Shown piece after piece: positions 1 to 5,065 of a stretch of DNA of 5,166 nucleotides. Positions within the stretch are counted from its first letter, which is position 1. The number at the start of each line of letters is the position of its first letter. The notes under the pieces were generated by a model. It ran no database searches. It had not been told where the DNA came from and was given only the letters and a program-made list of their open reading frames with translations. The stretch is from assembly GCA_030040815.1 (NCBI GenBank), contig JASHSZ010000040.1:1-5166 (forward strand), in the 5' to 3' direction. The translations under genes and the position numbers were made by a program. Source of the stretch: Streptosporangiaceae bacterium (lineage in GTDB: Bacteria; Actinomycetota; Actinomycetes; Streptosporangiales; Streptosporangiaceae).

Positions 1-357
1 AAGCAGACCCCTGACCAGCATGTGAACGGAGCGCTGACGATCGGGGAGAACATCGGGGACCTGGGCGGCCTCGGCATCGCATGGAAGGCCTATCAGGTGT
101 CGTTGCACGGCCAAGAGGCACCGGTCATCGACGGCTTGACGGGCGCCCAGCGCTTCTTCTTGTCGTGGGCTCGCGCCTGGCAGGACAAGATCCGGGACGA
201 GGAAATCATCCGGCTGCTTGCCATCGACGAGCATTCCCCCAACGAATTCCGCTGCAACCAGATCGTGCGGAACCTCGACGAGTTCTACGACGCGTTTGGT
301 GTCGCCGCCACCGACGAGCTGTGGCTCGAGCCTGCGGCTCGGGTCCGCATCTGGTAA
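1..357 (+). CDS. M13 family zinc metallopeptidase, C-terminal fragment (5' end outside window)
   Basis: The frame is open from base 1 and ends at TAA 355-357, giving 118 residues of the C-terminal end of a neprilysin/PepO/Zmp1-type endopeptidase. Seen directly: the motif VNGALTIGENIGDLGG at local residues 8-23. In this family its Glu (E16) is the third zinc ligand and its Asp (D20) assists catalysis. Further on, HSPNEFR (H78 and R84) matches the His/Arg pair that neprilysin uses for substrate binding and transition-state stabilisation, with the same six-residue spacing. The protein ends in RIW, like the family's terminal C/R-x-W. The HExxH motif that supplies the other zinc ligands must lie to the left. 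Family members are usually about 650-700 residues, so roughly one sixth is visible. The GTG at 22 is an internal Val codon, not a start. Location (cytoplasmic as in many actinobacterial members, or secreted) cannot be judged without the N-terminus. The gene converges on the ThDP-enzyme gene with 20 bp between the stops. Confidence 0.95.
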   Translation, partial: KQTPDQHVNGALTIGENIGDLGGLGIAWKAYQVSLHGQEAPVIDGLTGAQRFFLSWARAWQDKIRDEEIIRLLAIDEHSPNEFRCNQIVRNLDEFYDAFGVAATDELWLEPAARVRIW

Positions 358-377
358 CGAGGGCCAGGGCCGGGCCG

Positions 378-2009
378 CTACGAGCGTCGCACCGCGGGCG
401 GAAAGCGGAGCGGGCTGAGTGCTAGCAGGTCGATGTCCAGCAGCGTCGGCCGACCCGATCCGATGGCGTCGCGGAAACGCCGCTCGAATTCGTCCGGGTC
501 GCTCACCCGGCTGGCCTGCATGCCCATCGACGTCGCCAGCGCGGGGAAGTCAGGCGTGGTGAGATCGACGCCGGTGGTCCGACCGTCAAACTGGCGCGCC
601 TGGATGCCGCGCAGCACGCCATAGCCCCGGTCGTTGAACAAGCAGATCAGCACGGGCACTTCGTGCTGCACGGCCGTGACCAGCTCCCCGACGTGCAGCA
701 TGAACCCGCCGTCGCCGGCGATCAGAACGACCGGATGCCCGCTGCCGATCGCCGCGCCGAGCGCCAGCGGCAGGCCAGGACCGATCGCCGCGGAGGCTGG
801 GCGCATCGACGTGCGGGGCTGGAGGATCGGCAGGAGCCGGTCGCCCCACAGGTAGGCCGGGACCGTAGCGTCCCTGACGATGACCGACTCGCGCGGCGTG
901 TTGCGCCGGATGGCGTCCATGATCTGGCAGTGGTCCTCGCCGAGCTCGGCGCGGGCGTCCGCGCGGGCTGTCGCGGCCGCAGACCGGGCCTTCTCGGCAT
1001 GCTCGGGGTCGGCGCTGACCCGGCCGATCGCGCCGAGTAGCAGCTCCAGGCCGATGCGGGCGTCGCCGACGACCGGCAGGGCGGTCGGGTAGCTGCGCCC
1101 GATGACGGCCGGGTCGGCGTCCAGGTGCGCGAGCGTGCCGCCGAAGGACAGGCTCCAGTTGCGCGTGCTGTTGCCCTGGAACCGGGTGCCCACCGCTAGC
1201 ACGACATCGGCGTTCGACACGATGTCCTCGACCGGTGGGCTGGTGGTCAGTGCGCCCAGGCATAGGGGGTGGTCCTCAGGAATGGAGCCCCGACCCTCGA
1301 TCGTGGTGACGACCGGGGCGGTGAGGCGCTCGGCCAGCGCCACCAGCGCGGGCCCAGCGCCGGAGCTGATGACACCACCGCCAGCCCACAGCACCGGCCG
1401 GGCGGCAGCCGAAAGCGCCTCGGCAACCTTCGCGACGGCGGCCGGGTCCGGGACGTAACCACCGTCCGCCCGAAGGCCCGGCACCACTACCTCAGCCCGG
1501 CGGTACTGCTGGTCGATCGGGATCTCCACTGCCCCTGGCTTGGGACGGCCCGCGCGGATGTCCTCGGCCACCCAGATGATCGCCCGCCCGATGTCCTCGG
1601 TGCGGCGCACCGTATCCACCCGGCGGCACAGCGAGGACAGCATGAGCCGCTGGTGCTCGGCCTCGTGCAGGAAGCCCTTGGCCTTACCCAGGTACCTGCT
1701 GTCGATCTGCCCAGTCACGAGCAGGACCGGCGAGGAGGCGAAGCTCGCCTCGAACAGGCCCGTCATCGTATTGGTCGTGCCCGGCCCGGTGCTAGCGATG
1801 ACCACGCCCAGCCCGCCCGTCGCGCGCGCGTAGCCGTCGGCGGCGTGGGCAGCGGCCTGCTCGTGCCGGACAGCTATGGGCGTGATGGTCCCGCGCCGTG
1901 CGATGGCGTCATAGATCGGCAGGTTGTGGACGCTGACGATGCCGAAGACATGGCGTACGCCAAGGGTCTCGAGGGCACAGACAACCGCCTCGCCTCCTGT
2001 CATCTCCAT
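378..2009 (-). CDS. Thiamine-diphosphate-dependent enzyme, acetolactate synthase large-subunit-like / benzoylformate decarboxylase superfamily
   Basis: A 543-residue protein with the complete three-domain layout of ThDP decarboxylases and carboligases. The N-terminal PYR domain (about 1-170) carries RHEQAAAHAADGYAR at 48-62, whose E50 is the conserved glutamate that activates the cofactor, and the STGPGTTN loop (73-80). The central domain (about 188-325) is the Rossmann-like ThDP/DHS domain. The C-terminal PP domain (about 365-530) has GPGLPLALGAAIG (410-422) and the Mg-diphosphate motif, GDGGF (432-436) to FND (458-460). The start at ATG 2009 is supported by GGAGG six bases upstream; a second ATG lies two codons later. 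It is shorter than true biosynthetic acetolactate synthase (about 570-620), and no small subunit lies next to it, so a catabolic or specialised role is more likely than branched-chain amino acid synthesis. It is probably co-transcribed with the upstream dehydrogenase (17-bp gap), suggesting the two act on one substrate chain. Substrate is unknown. One oddity: the usual GxP turn near residue 25 reads GIVS. The family is certain; the exact reaction is not. Confidence 0.93.
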   Translation of the reverse strand: MEMTGGEAVVCALETLGVRHVFGIVSVHNLPIYDAIARRGTITPIAVRHEQAAAHAADGYARATGGLGVVIASTGPGTTNTMTGLFEASFASSPVLLVTGQIDSRYLGKAKGFLHEAEHQRLMLSSLCRRVDTVRRTEDIGRAIIWVAEDIRAGRPKPGAVEIPIDQQYRRAEVVVPGLRADGGYVPDPAAVAKVAEALSAAARPVLWAGGGVISSGAGPALVALAERLTAPVVTTIEGRGSIPEDHPLCLGALTTSPPVEDIVSNADVVLAVGTRFQGNSTRNWSLSFGGTLAHLDADPAVIGRSYPTALPVVGDARIGLELLLGAIGRVSADPEHAEKARSAAATARADARAELGEDHCQIMDAIRRNTPRESVIVRDATVPAYLWGDRLLPILQPRTSMRPASAAIGPGLPLALGAAIGSGHPVVLIAGDGGFMLHVGELVTAVQHEVPVLICLFNDRGYGVLRGIQARQFDGRTTGVDLTTPDFPALATSMGMQASRVSDPDEFERRFRDAIGSGRPTLLDIDLLALSPLRFPPAVRRS

Positions 2010-2026
2010 GGCCAGCCTCCAGTCAG

Positions 2027-2989
2027 TCAGAACTTGATCGACACTTTCAGCGCGTTGTCAATCCGGTCATGCGCGATGCAGAAGGCGTCACCGACTTGCT
2101 CGATCGGCAGCATGTGGCTGAGCAGCGGGGTCACGTCAATCGCGCCGTCTGTGATCAGCCGCACGGCGTACCGGAACGACTCCAGTCCCGGTTCACTCTG
2201 CGCGCCGAAGACGCAGTGGGCGGTCAGCCGCCGCCGGAAGAACTCAGCGAACGAGAACGAATAGTCCCCGGCGTCCTCGGGCAGGCCGAACCAGATGACG
2301 GTCGCCCCGGCTGCGGCCAGGTCCAGGCTCTGCCGGAAGGCTTCCCGGCTGCCTACCGCTTCTACCACCACGGCCGCGCCCTGCCCGGCCGTGGCCTCCA
2401 GCACCGCTGCCCGGAAGTCGCCGTCGCCAACGTTCACGGCCAGGTTCGCGCCCAGGGCGCGGCCGTAAGCCAGGCGCGCCGACGACTTGTCCGATACGAG
2501 CACGCGCGCCGCCCCGGCTCGCTTGAGCAGGAAGGTGAAGAACGCGCCCGCCGACCCCTGCCCGACGACGGCCGCGTCCTTGCCGACGACATCCAGCGGG
2601 TGCGAGCGGAGTGCGTAGACCACCGTGCCGAGCTGCTGCGCCATGAGCAAGTGACTCAGCGGCACCGCGGACGGCAGCGGGATGCAAGCCGAACCAGGGA
2701 GGGCCTGGTACTCGGCCAGGCAGCGTCCGACGAGAGCGTGCGGGACGGTCAGCACCCGGTCCCCCGGCTCGAACCCGGCGCATCGCGACTCCACCACCTC
2801 GCCCGCGCCTTCGTGCCCGATATAGCCGGGCCCGGCTCCGGTGGGCGCGCCAAGGAACACCGTGTGCAGATCCGAGCCGCAGATCGACGCGTAAGCGGTC
2901 CGGACCAGGATCTCGCCGTCCGCAACAGACGGGACCGGCACCTCCCCGCACACTACTCGTCCCACATCTACCCAGCGCGCAGCCTTCAC
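2027..2989 (-). CDS. Zinc-dependent medium-chain alcohol dehydrogenase (MDR superfamily), NAD-linked
   Basis: A 320-residue oxidoreductase. The N-terminal GroES-like catalytic domain holds CGSDLH (C37, D40, H42) and GHEGAGEV (H59, E60), the standard catalytic-zinc site of MDR alcohol and polyol dehydrogenases. The Rossmann domain has GQGSAG (143-148) followed by an Asp (D167, in VLVSDK) at the end of the second strand, which normally indicates NAD over NADP. The four-cysteine structural-zinc lobe is absent: after GDRV the chain runs straight into the linker with no CxxCxxC. This explains the short length (relatives are usually 340-350). I chose GTG 2989 because AGGAG lies eight bases before it and the product then begins MKAARW, as many MDR enzymes do. 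The GTG at 2998 would have its Shine-Dalgarno overlapping the start codon. It is the first gene of a probable two-gene operon with the ThDP enzyme. A substrate such as a secondary alcohol, polyol or aldehyde cannot be chosen from sequence. Confidence 0.93.
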   Translation of the reverse strand: MKAARWVDVGRVVCGEVPVPSVADGEILVRTAYASICGSDLHTVFLGAPTGAGPGYIGHEGAGEVVESRCAGFEPGDRVLTVPHALVGRCLAEYQALPGSACIPLPSAVPLSHLLMAQQLGTVVYALRSHPLDVVGKDAAVVGQGSAGAFFTFLLKRAGAARVLVSDKSSARLAYGRALGANLAVNVGDGDFRAAVLEATAGQGAAVVVEAVGSREAFRQSLDLAAAGATVIWFGLPEDAGDYSFSFAEFFRRRLTAHCVFGAQSEPGLESFRYAVRLITDGAIDVTPLLSHMLPIEQVGDAFCIAHDRIDNALKVSIKF

Positions 2990-2997
2990 CGATGGCA

Positions 2998-3002
2998 CTC
3001 CT
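2998..3002 (-). promoter_or_regulatory. Ribosome binding site AGGAG that decides the dehydrogenase start
   Basis: On the minus strand AGGAG is followed by eight bases and then GTG at 2989. The last G of this site is the first base of the more upstream GTG (2998-2996), which therefore cannot use it. This favours 2989 as the start. Confidence 0.6.
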
Positions 3003-3012
3003 GTTGCGGACG

Positions 3013-3038
3013 TTTGCGAAACTAATTCGCGATGCTAA
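3013..3038 (-). promoter_or_regulatory. Tandem 13-bp direct repeat in the probable promoter/operator of the dehydrogenase-ThDP enzyme operon
   Basis: Read on the minus strand, TTAGCATCGCGAA (3038-3026) is followed directly by TTAGTTTCGCAAA (3025-3013), identical at 10 of 13 positions (TTAG, TCGC and the closing AA). The block is conspicuously AT-rich for this window and ends 10 bases before the AGGAG ribosome binding site. Each copy contains a TANNNT hexamer (TAGCAT, TAGTTT) that could be a -10 element; I see no good -35 for either. GCGAA-N5-TTCGC at 3016-3030 is also a short inverted repeat across the junction. The likeliest reading is a promoter overlapped by two in-phase regulator sites. 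No regulator gene is in the window, so its identity is unknown. Confidence 0.4.
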
Positions 3039-3084
3039 CCAGTCGGCGGCGGGAACGGCACTGGGAGACAGCAGCGGCCCACAT

Positions 3085-3118
3085 GCTTGACCCTGGTTGA
3101 GGACGCAGGCCGTCAAGC
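3085..3118. repeat. Imperfect inverted repeat (hairpin) in the hpt-dehydrogenase intergenic region
   Basis: GCTTGAC (3085-3091) pairs with GTCAAGC (3112-3118). Inside it CCTG (3092-3095) pairs with CAGG (3106-3109), leaving a two-base CC bulge on one side and a 10-base loop. That gives 11 base pairs in total. It lies between the end of hpt and the dehydrogenase promoter, so it could be an extra terminator or a regulator site. The surrounding 3039-3206 has no reading frame with recognisable family features. Confidence 0.4.
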
Positions 3119-3206
3119 GCGGTGGGCAGGATCGGCTCCAGGTAACGGCGTTGCCGCGGATTGTGGCGACGGCGTCGATCAGGTCGAGGACCGAACCTGA
3201 GGGCTA

Positions 3207-3240
3207 GCACCACGCTGTCGCGGTGCCACCAGCCAGGTGG
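3207..3240 (-). terminator. Candidate double-hairpin terminator downstream of hpt
   Basis: Two adjacent hairpins start 20 bases after the hpt stop codon. The first met by minus-strand transcription is CCACC-N5-GGTGG (3226-3240). The second is GCACCACG-CTGT-CGCGGTGC (3207-3226), seven pairs with one A-C mismatch and a four-base loop; the two share one base. There is no T-tract, which is common for actinobacterial terminators but also makes the call weaker. Its position between hpt and an operon with its own apparent promoter fits a terminator. Confidence 0.45.
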
Positions 3241-3260
3241 TCTCCTGACGCTGGCTTGAG

Positions 3261-3818
3261 TCAGAAGTTCAAGATGGCGATGTAAGGCAGGTTGCGATAA
3301 CGCTGGGCGTAGTCCATCCCGTAGCCCGCAACGAAGTCGGGCGGGATGTCGAAACCGAGGTAGCGTAGCGGGACCGGCAACTTCACCAGGTCGGGCTTGC
3401 GGAGCAGGCTGAATACTTCCACCGACGCCGCGGCCCGAGAGCGTATGTTCTCGACCAGCCAGGACAGCGTGAGCCCGGAGTCGGTGATGTCGTCGACGAC
3501 CAGCACGTTGCGCCCTGCGAGGTCGAGGCTTGGCTCGGTGATCATCCGGATCACCCCCGACGACGACGTCCCGCTGCCGTAACTCGACACAGCGATCCAG
3601 TCGATTTCCACCTTGTCATGGGCGAGCATTCGGGCCAGGTCAGCCATCACCATCATGGCGCCTTTGAGCACGCCAAGAAGCACCAGGTCACGGCCTGCAT
3701 AATCGACGTCAATGTCGGCGGCCAGCTCAGACAGCCGGTTCCGGATCTGATCCTGGCTGAGCAAGACCTCACCGACTGTGGGCTCCGGCGCAACCATGGC
3801 CATCATGATGTCAGACAC
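3261..3818 (-). CDS. hpt: Hypoxanthine (guanine) phosphoribosyltransferase
   Basis: A purine-salvage enzyme that joins hypoxanthine or guanine to PRPP to make IMP or GMP in the cytoplasm. The 185-residue product has all family landmarks: LLGVLKGAMMVMADL (about 47-61, the PPi-binding loop), the flexible-loop Ser-Tyr (S79, Y80) that closes over the active site, the PRPP motif VLVVDDITDSGLTL (105-118), a Lys after the next strand (K141) expected to contact the purine, and FVAGYGMDY (162-170) near the C-terminus before YRNLPYI. The acidic pair in the PRPP motif is Asp-Asp (109-110) where the usual HPRT has Glu-Asp, a mild variation. I chose GTG 3818 because AGGGG sits six bases before it; GTG 3821, directly upstream, leaves only three bases. 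ATG codons at 3806, 3803 and 3797 are less well supported. It is downstream of the DinB-like gene on the same strand (about 115 bp gap). It is not next to tilS or ftsH, the usual actinobacterial partners, so it may be a paralogue. Confidence 0.95.
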   Translation of the reverse strand: MSDIMMAMVAPEPTVGEVLLSQDQIRNRLSELAADIDVDYAGRDLVLLGVLKGAMMVMADLARMLAHDKVEIDWIAVSSYGSGTSSSGVIRMITEPSLDLAGRNVLVVDDITDSGLTLSWLVENIRSRAAASVEVFSLLRKPDLVKLPVPLRYLGFDIPPDFVAGYGMDYAQRYRNLPYIAILNF

Positions 3819-3914
3819 CACTTTCCCCTGCGCCGAACAGCAGCAGCTGCCACTGCCGGCCCACCTGCCTCATGCGCGGACTTGGGCCGTCCGGTAACGG
3901 CTGTGACAGTCCAC

Positions 3915-3954
3915 GTCCACACCAGTGGCGTCCTTAGCCGTCCACACCGGTGGC
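3915..3954. repeat. Short direct repeat spanning the 3' end of the DinB-like gene
   Basis: GTCCACACCAGTGGC (3915-3929) and GTCCACACCGGTGGC (3940-3954) match at 14 of 15 positions with a 25-bp period. One copy encodes the last residues (ATGVD) of the DinB-like protein; the other lies just past its TAA (3934-3936). The inner copy contains the perfect palindrome CACCGGTG (3945-3952). It looks like a small tandem duplication of the gene's 3' end. Because 25 is not a multiple of three, the second copy is out of frame. Confidence 0.55.
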
Positions 3955-4458
3955 ACCGTCGGTCTGCTCGCGCAGGATGTCTGCGTGTCCGACGTGCCGC
4001 GCTGTCTCTTCGATCATGTGGACGTAGATCCAGCGCAGCGACACGCGGCCCAGGCGCCGCTGCGGCACGGCGTCATCGAGCCCGAACCGCGCGGCCGTCT
4101 GTCGCGACTGCTCGCAGGTCCGCCGGTACTCATTGACCAGCGAATCGATCGTTTCACCCTCGCCCAGCTCCCAGCTATCCTCGCCGCCTCCTACATTGGG
4201 GCCGATCTCCTCAGGGGGCCGTCCTGCAAGTACCCGCTGGAACCAGCCGCGCTCCACCCCGATCATGTGTTTGACCAGGCCGGCCAGCGTAGTCTTCGAC
4301 GGCACGCGGCGGTACCGGGCCTCTTGCTCAGAGACGCCGGAGACCTTGCGGACAAGCACCTCGCGGTGGAAGTCAAGGAACGCCTCAAGCACTTCGCGCT
4401 CGGTGCCGGTTGCGACCAGCTCGTCGGGGGCAAGGGGCGGCGGCTGGGAAGTCGTCAT
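3934..4458 (-). CDS. DinB-like / DUF664 family protein (four-helix-bundle putative metalloenzyme)
   Basis: A 174-residue protein with the signature of the DUF664 branch of the DinB/YfiT superfamily. LVKHMIGVERGWFQRVLAGR (61-80) provides the first likely metal ligand, H64. RWIYVHMIEETARHVGHADILRE (142-164) provides the C-terminal histidines H147, H155 and H158, and ends in the family's characteristic DGATG (167-171). The superfamily forms a four-helix bundle binding a divalent metal through three histidines; actinobacterial relatives include mycothiol-dependent enzymes, but most DUF664 members have no proven reaction. I make no substrate claim. ATG 4458 is chosen because family homology begins soon after it and the in-frame extension upstream (to 4755) is Arg/Ser/Pro-rich and shows no family features. 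The Shine-Dalgarno is poor, and a TACGGT hexamer six bases before the ATG suggests leaderless translation. hpt follows on the same strand after about 115 bp, so co-transcription is possible but unproven. Confidence 0.92.
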   Translation of the reverse strand: MTTSQPPPLAPDELVATGTEREVLEAFLDFHREVLVRKVSGVSEQEARYRRVPSKTTLAGLVKHMIGVERGWFQRVLAGRPPEEIGPNVGGGEDSWELGEGETIDSLVNEYRRTCEQSRQTAARFGLDDAVPQRRLGRVSLRWIYVHMIEETARHVGHADILREQTDGATGVDG

Positions 4459-4464
4459 GGGCTC

Positions 4465-4487
4465 ACCGTAGCCGCCGCGTCCGTCAA
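4465..4487 (-). promoter_or_regulatory. Possible leaderless promoter of the DinB-like gene
   Basis: On the minus strand TACGGT (4470-4465) fits the TANNNT -10 pattern and ends six bases before the A of ATG 4458. This is the spacing expected if transcription starts at the start codon, common in actinobacteria. A TTGACG (4487-4482) lies upstream, but only 11 bases separate it from the -10, shorter than a normal -35 spacing. Evidence is from pattern alone. Confidence 0.3.
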
Positions 4488-4766
4488 AGGCCGGACTGTC
4501 AGGCCAGGTGCCAGACCGGCGACATGGAGTGCGCGCAGGCGACCTGCTCGGCGCCTTCGATCGGGCTAGGCTGCGCGGTGACGAGGCCGCCAGTCCGGCG
4601 GTGCCGTAGCGGCGGGATCCAGGAGCCCGATGAGCTGCGATGCCCTTGGCTTCCCAGGCCTCCTTGAAGTCTCTGATGCTGCTGGCCTGCCCCCTGCAGG
4701 GATGGACATGCTGCCGCCCTACTTGCACTTGCCCCCCACTTCGACGAGACAGCACACCGGACTGAG

Positions 4767-4782
4767 AGGCGGCGCGCCGCCT
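4767..4782. repeat. Perfect 16-bp palindrome
   Basis: AGGCGGCGCGCCGCCT is its own reverse complement with no spacer. It could be a dimeric regulator site or a chance GC-rich palindrome; nothing nearby decides. Confidence 0.6.
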
Positions 4783-4803
4783 GACATTCGGGCGGGTTGT
4801 CTC

Positions 4804-4875
4804 GTCGGACTAGTGAGGGCAGGTAACAGACCCCGCGGGGCAGGTTTCCTGCCGGCGTGACCTGCCCCGTCCGAC
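4804..4875. repeat. Nested inverted-repeat cluster (GGGCAGGT / ACCTGCCC family)
   Basis: In order: GTCGGAC (4804-4810), GGGCAGGT (4817-4824), CGGGGCAGGT (4836-4845), CCTGCC (4848-4853), ACCTGCCCCG (4860-4869) and GTCCGAC (4869-4875). The outer GTCGGAC/GTCCGAC pair and the GGGCAGGT/ACCTGCCC pair are reverse complements. Two alternative hairpins are possible in the centre: a 10-bp stem with a 14-base loop (4836-4869), or a tight GGCAGG-TTT-CCTGCC hairpin (4839-4853). AAGGAGG (4876-4882, plus strand) follows at once. It may be a terminator for the minus-strand gene ending at 5066, an operator array, or a mobile-element end. The sequence does not choose between them. Confidence 0.55.
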
Positions 4876-5065
4876 AAGGAGGGAAGCCGCGCACCCGGCG
4901 ACGTGCAGATCGAGGTTGACGGCCGCAGGATCCACCCGAGGGCCGAGCAGCTACACGCGGCGTTGCATGCACGAGCATGGCGGCAGACCGCCAGTGCTGC
5001 TCCCGGCTTCGCGCAATACGAGACCAGACCGACCGTGAATGGCTCGACGATCGTTGCTGGTGGCG

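Larger units (their letters stand above)
4459..5065. other. About 600 bp with no convincing gene; rich in short repeats and palindromes
   Basis: Open frames cross this stretch on both strands, but their products are Arg/Pro/Ser/Cys-rich and show no family motifs. The 8-mer CCGGACTG occurs at 4491-4498 and 4757-4764, and inverted at 4591-4598. The first and last copies extend to 14 bp with two mismatches (4491-4504, 4757-4770). It also holds the DinB promoter candidate, a 16-bp palindrome (4767-4782) and a nested inverted repeat (4804-4875). It may be intergenic DNA with decayed gene remnants. Confidence 0.5.

Noticed and set aside
357..378. Possible shared terminator between the convergent peptidase and ThDP genes
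   Set aside because: Only 20 bp lies between the stops, and I found no stable inverted repeat in it.
1269..2264. 331-codon plus-strand frame
   Set aside because: Lies antisense to the ThDP-enzyme and dehydrogenase genes. Its composition (Arg, His, Pro, Gly) is typical of a shadow frame in GC-rich DNA.
2069..3025. 318-codon plus-strand frame
   Set aside because: Complete overlap with the clearly recognised dehydrogenase on the other strand; no motifs.
2244..3116. 290-codon minus-strand frame
   Set aside because: Same strand as the dehydrogenase but another frame; Gly/Arg/Ala-rich without family features.
3186..3206. GGTTCGGTCC on the minus strand, resembling a tRNA T-loop
   Set aside because: The flanking bases do not form a T-stem, and no acceptor or anticodon arm is present.
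3022..3213. 63-codon minus-strand frame between hpt and the dehydrogenase
   Set aside because: The product is Arg/Pro-rich with no motif. It overlaps the operator-like repeat and the bulged hairpin, and no ribosome binding site is evident. Treated as intergenic.
3925..4569. 214-codon plus-strand frame
   Set aside because: Antisense to the DinB-like gene, whose histidine motifs are unambiguous.
4459..4755. In-frame N-terminal extension of the DinB-like protein
   Set aside because: The extra 99 residues are Arg/Ser/Pro-rich and unlike the family. A fragment reading SIRDFKEAWEAKG briefly suggested a recombinase remnant, but no catalytic residues follow.
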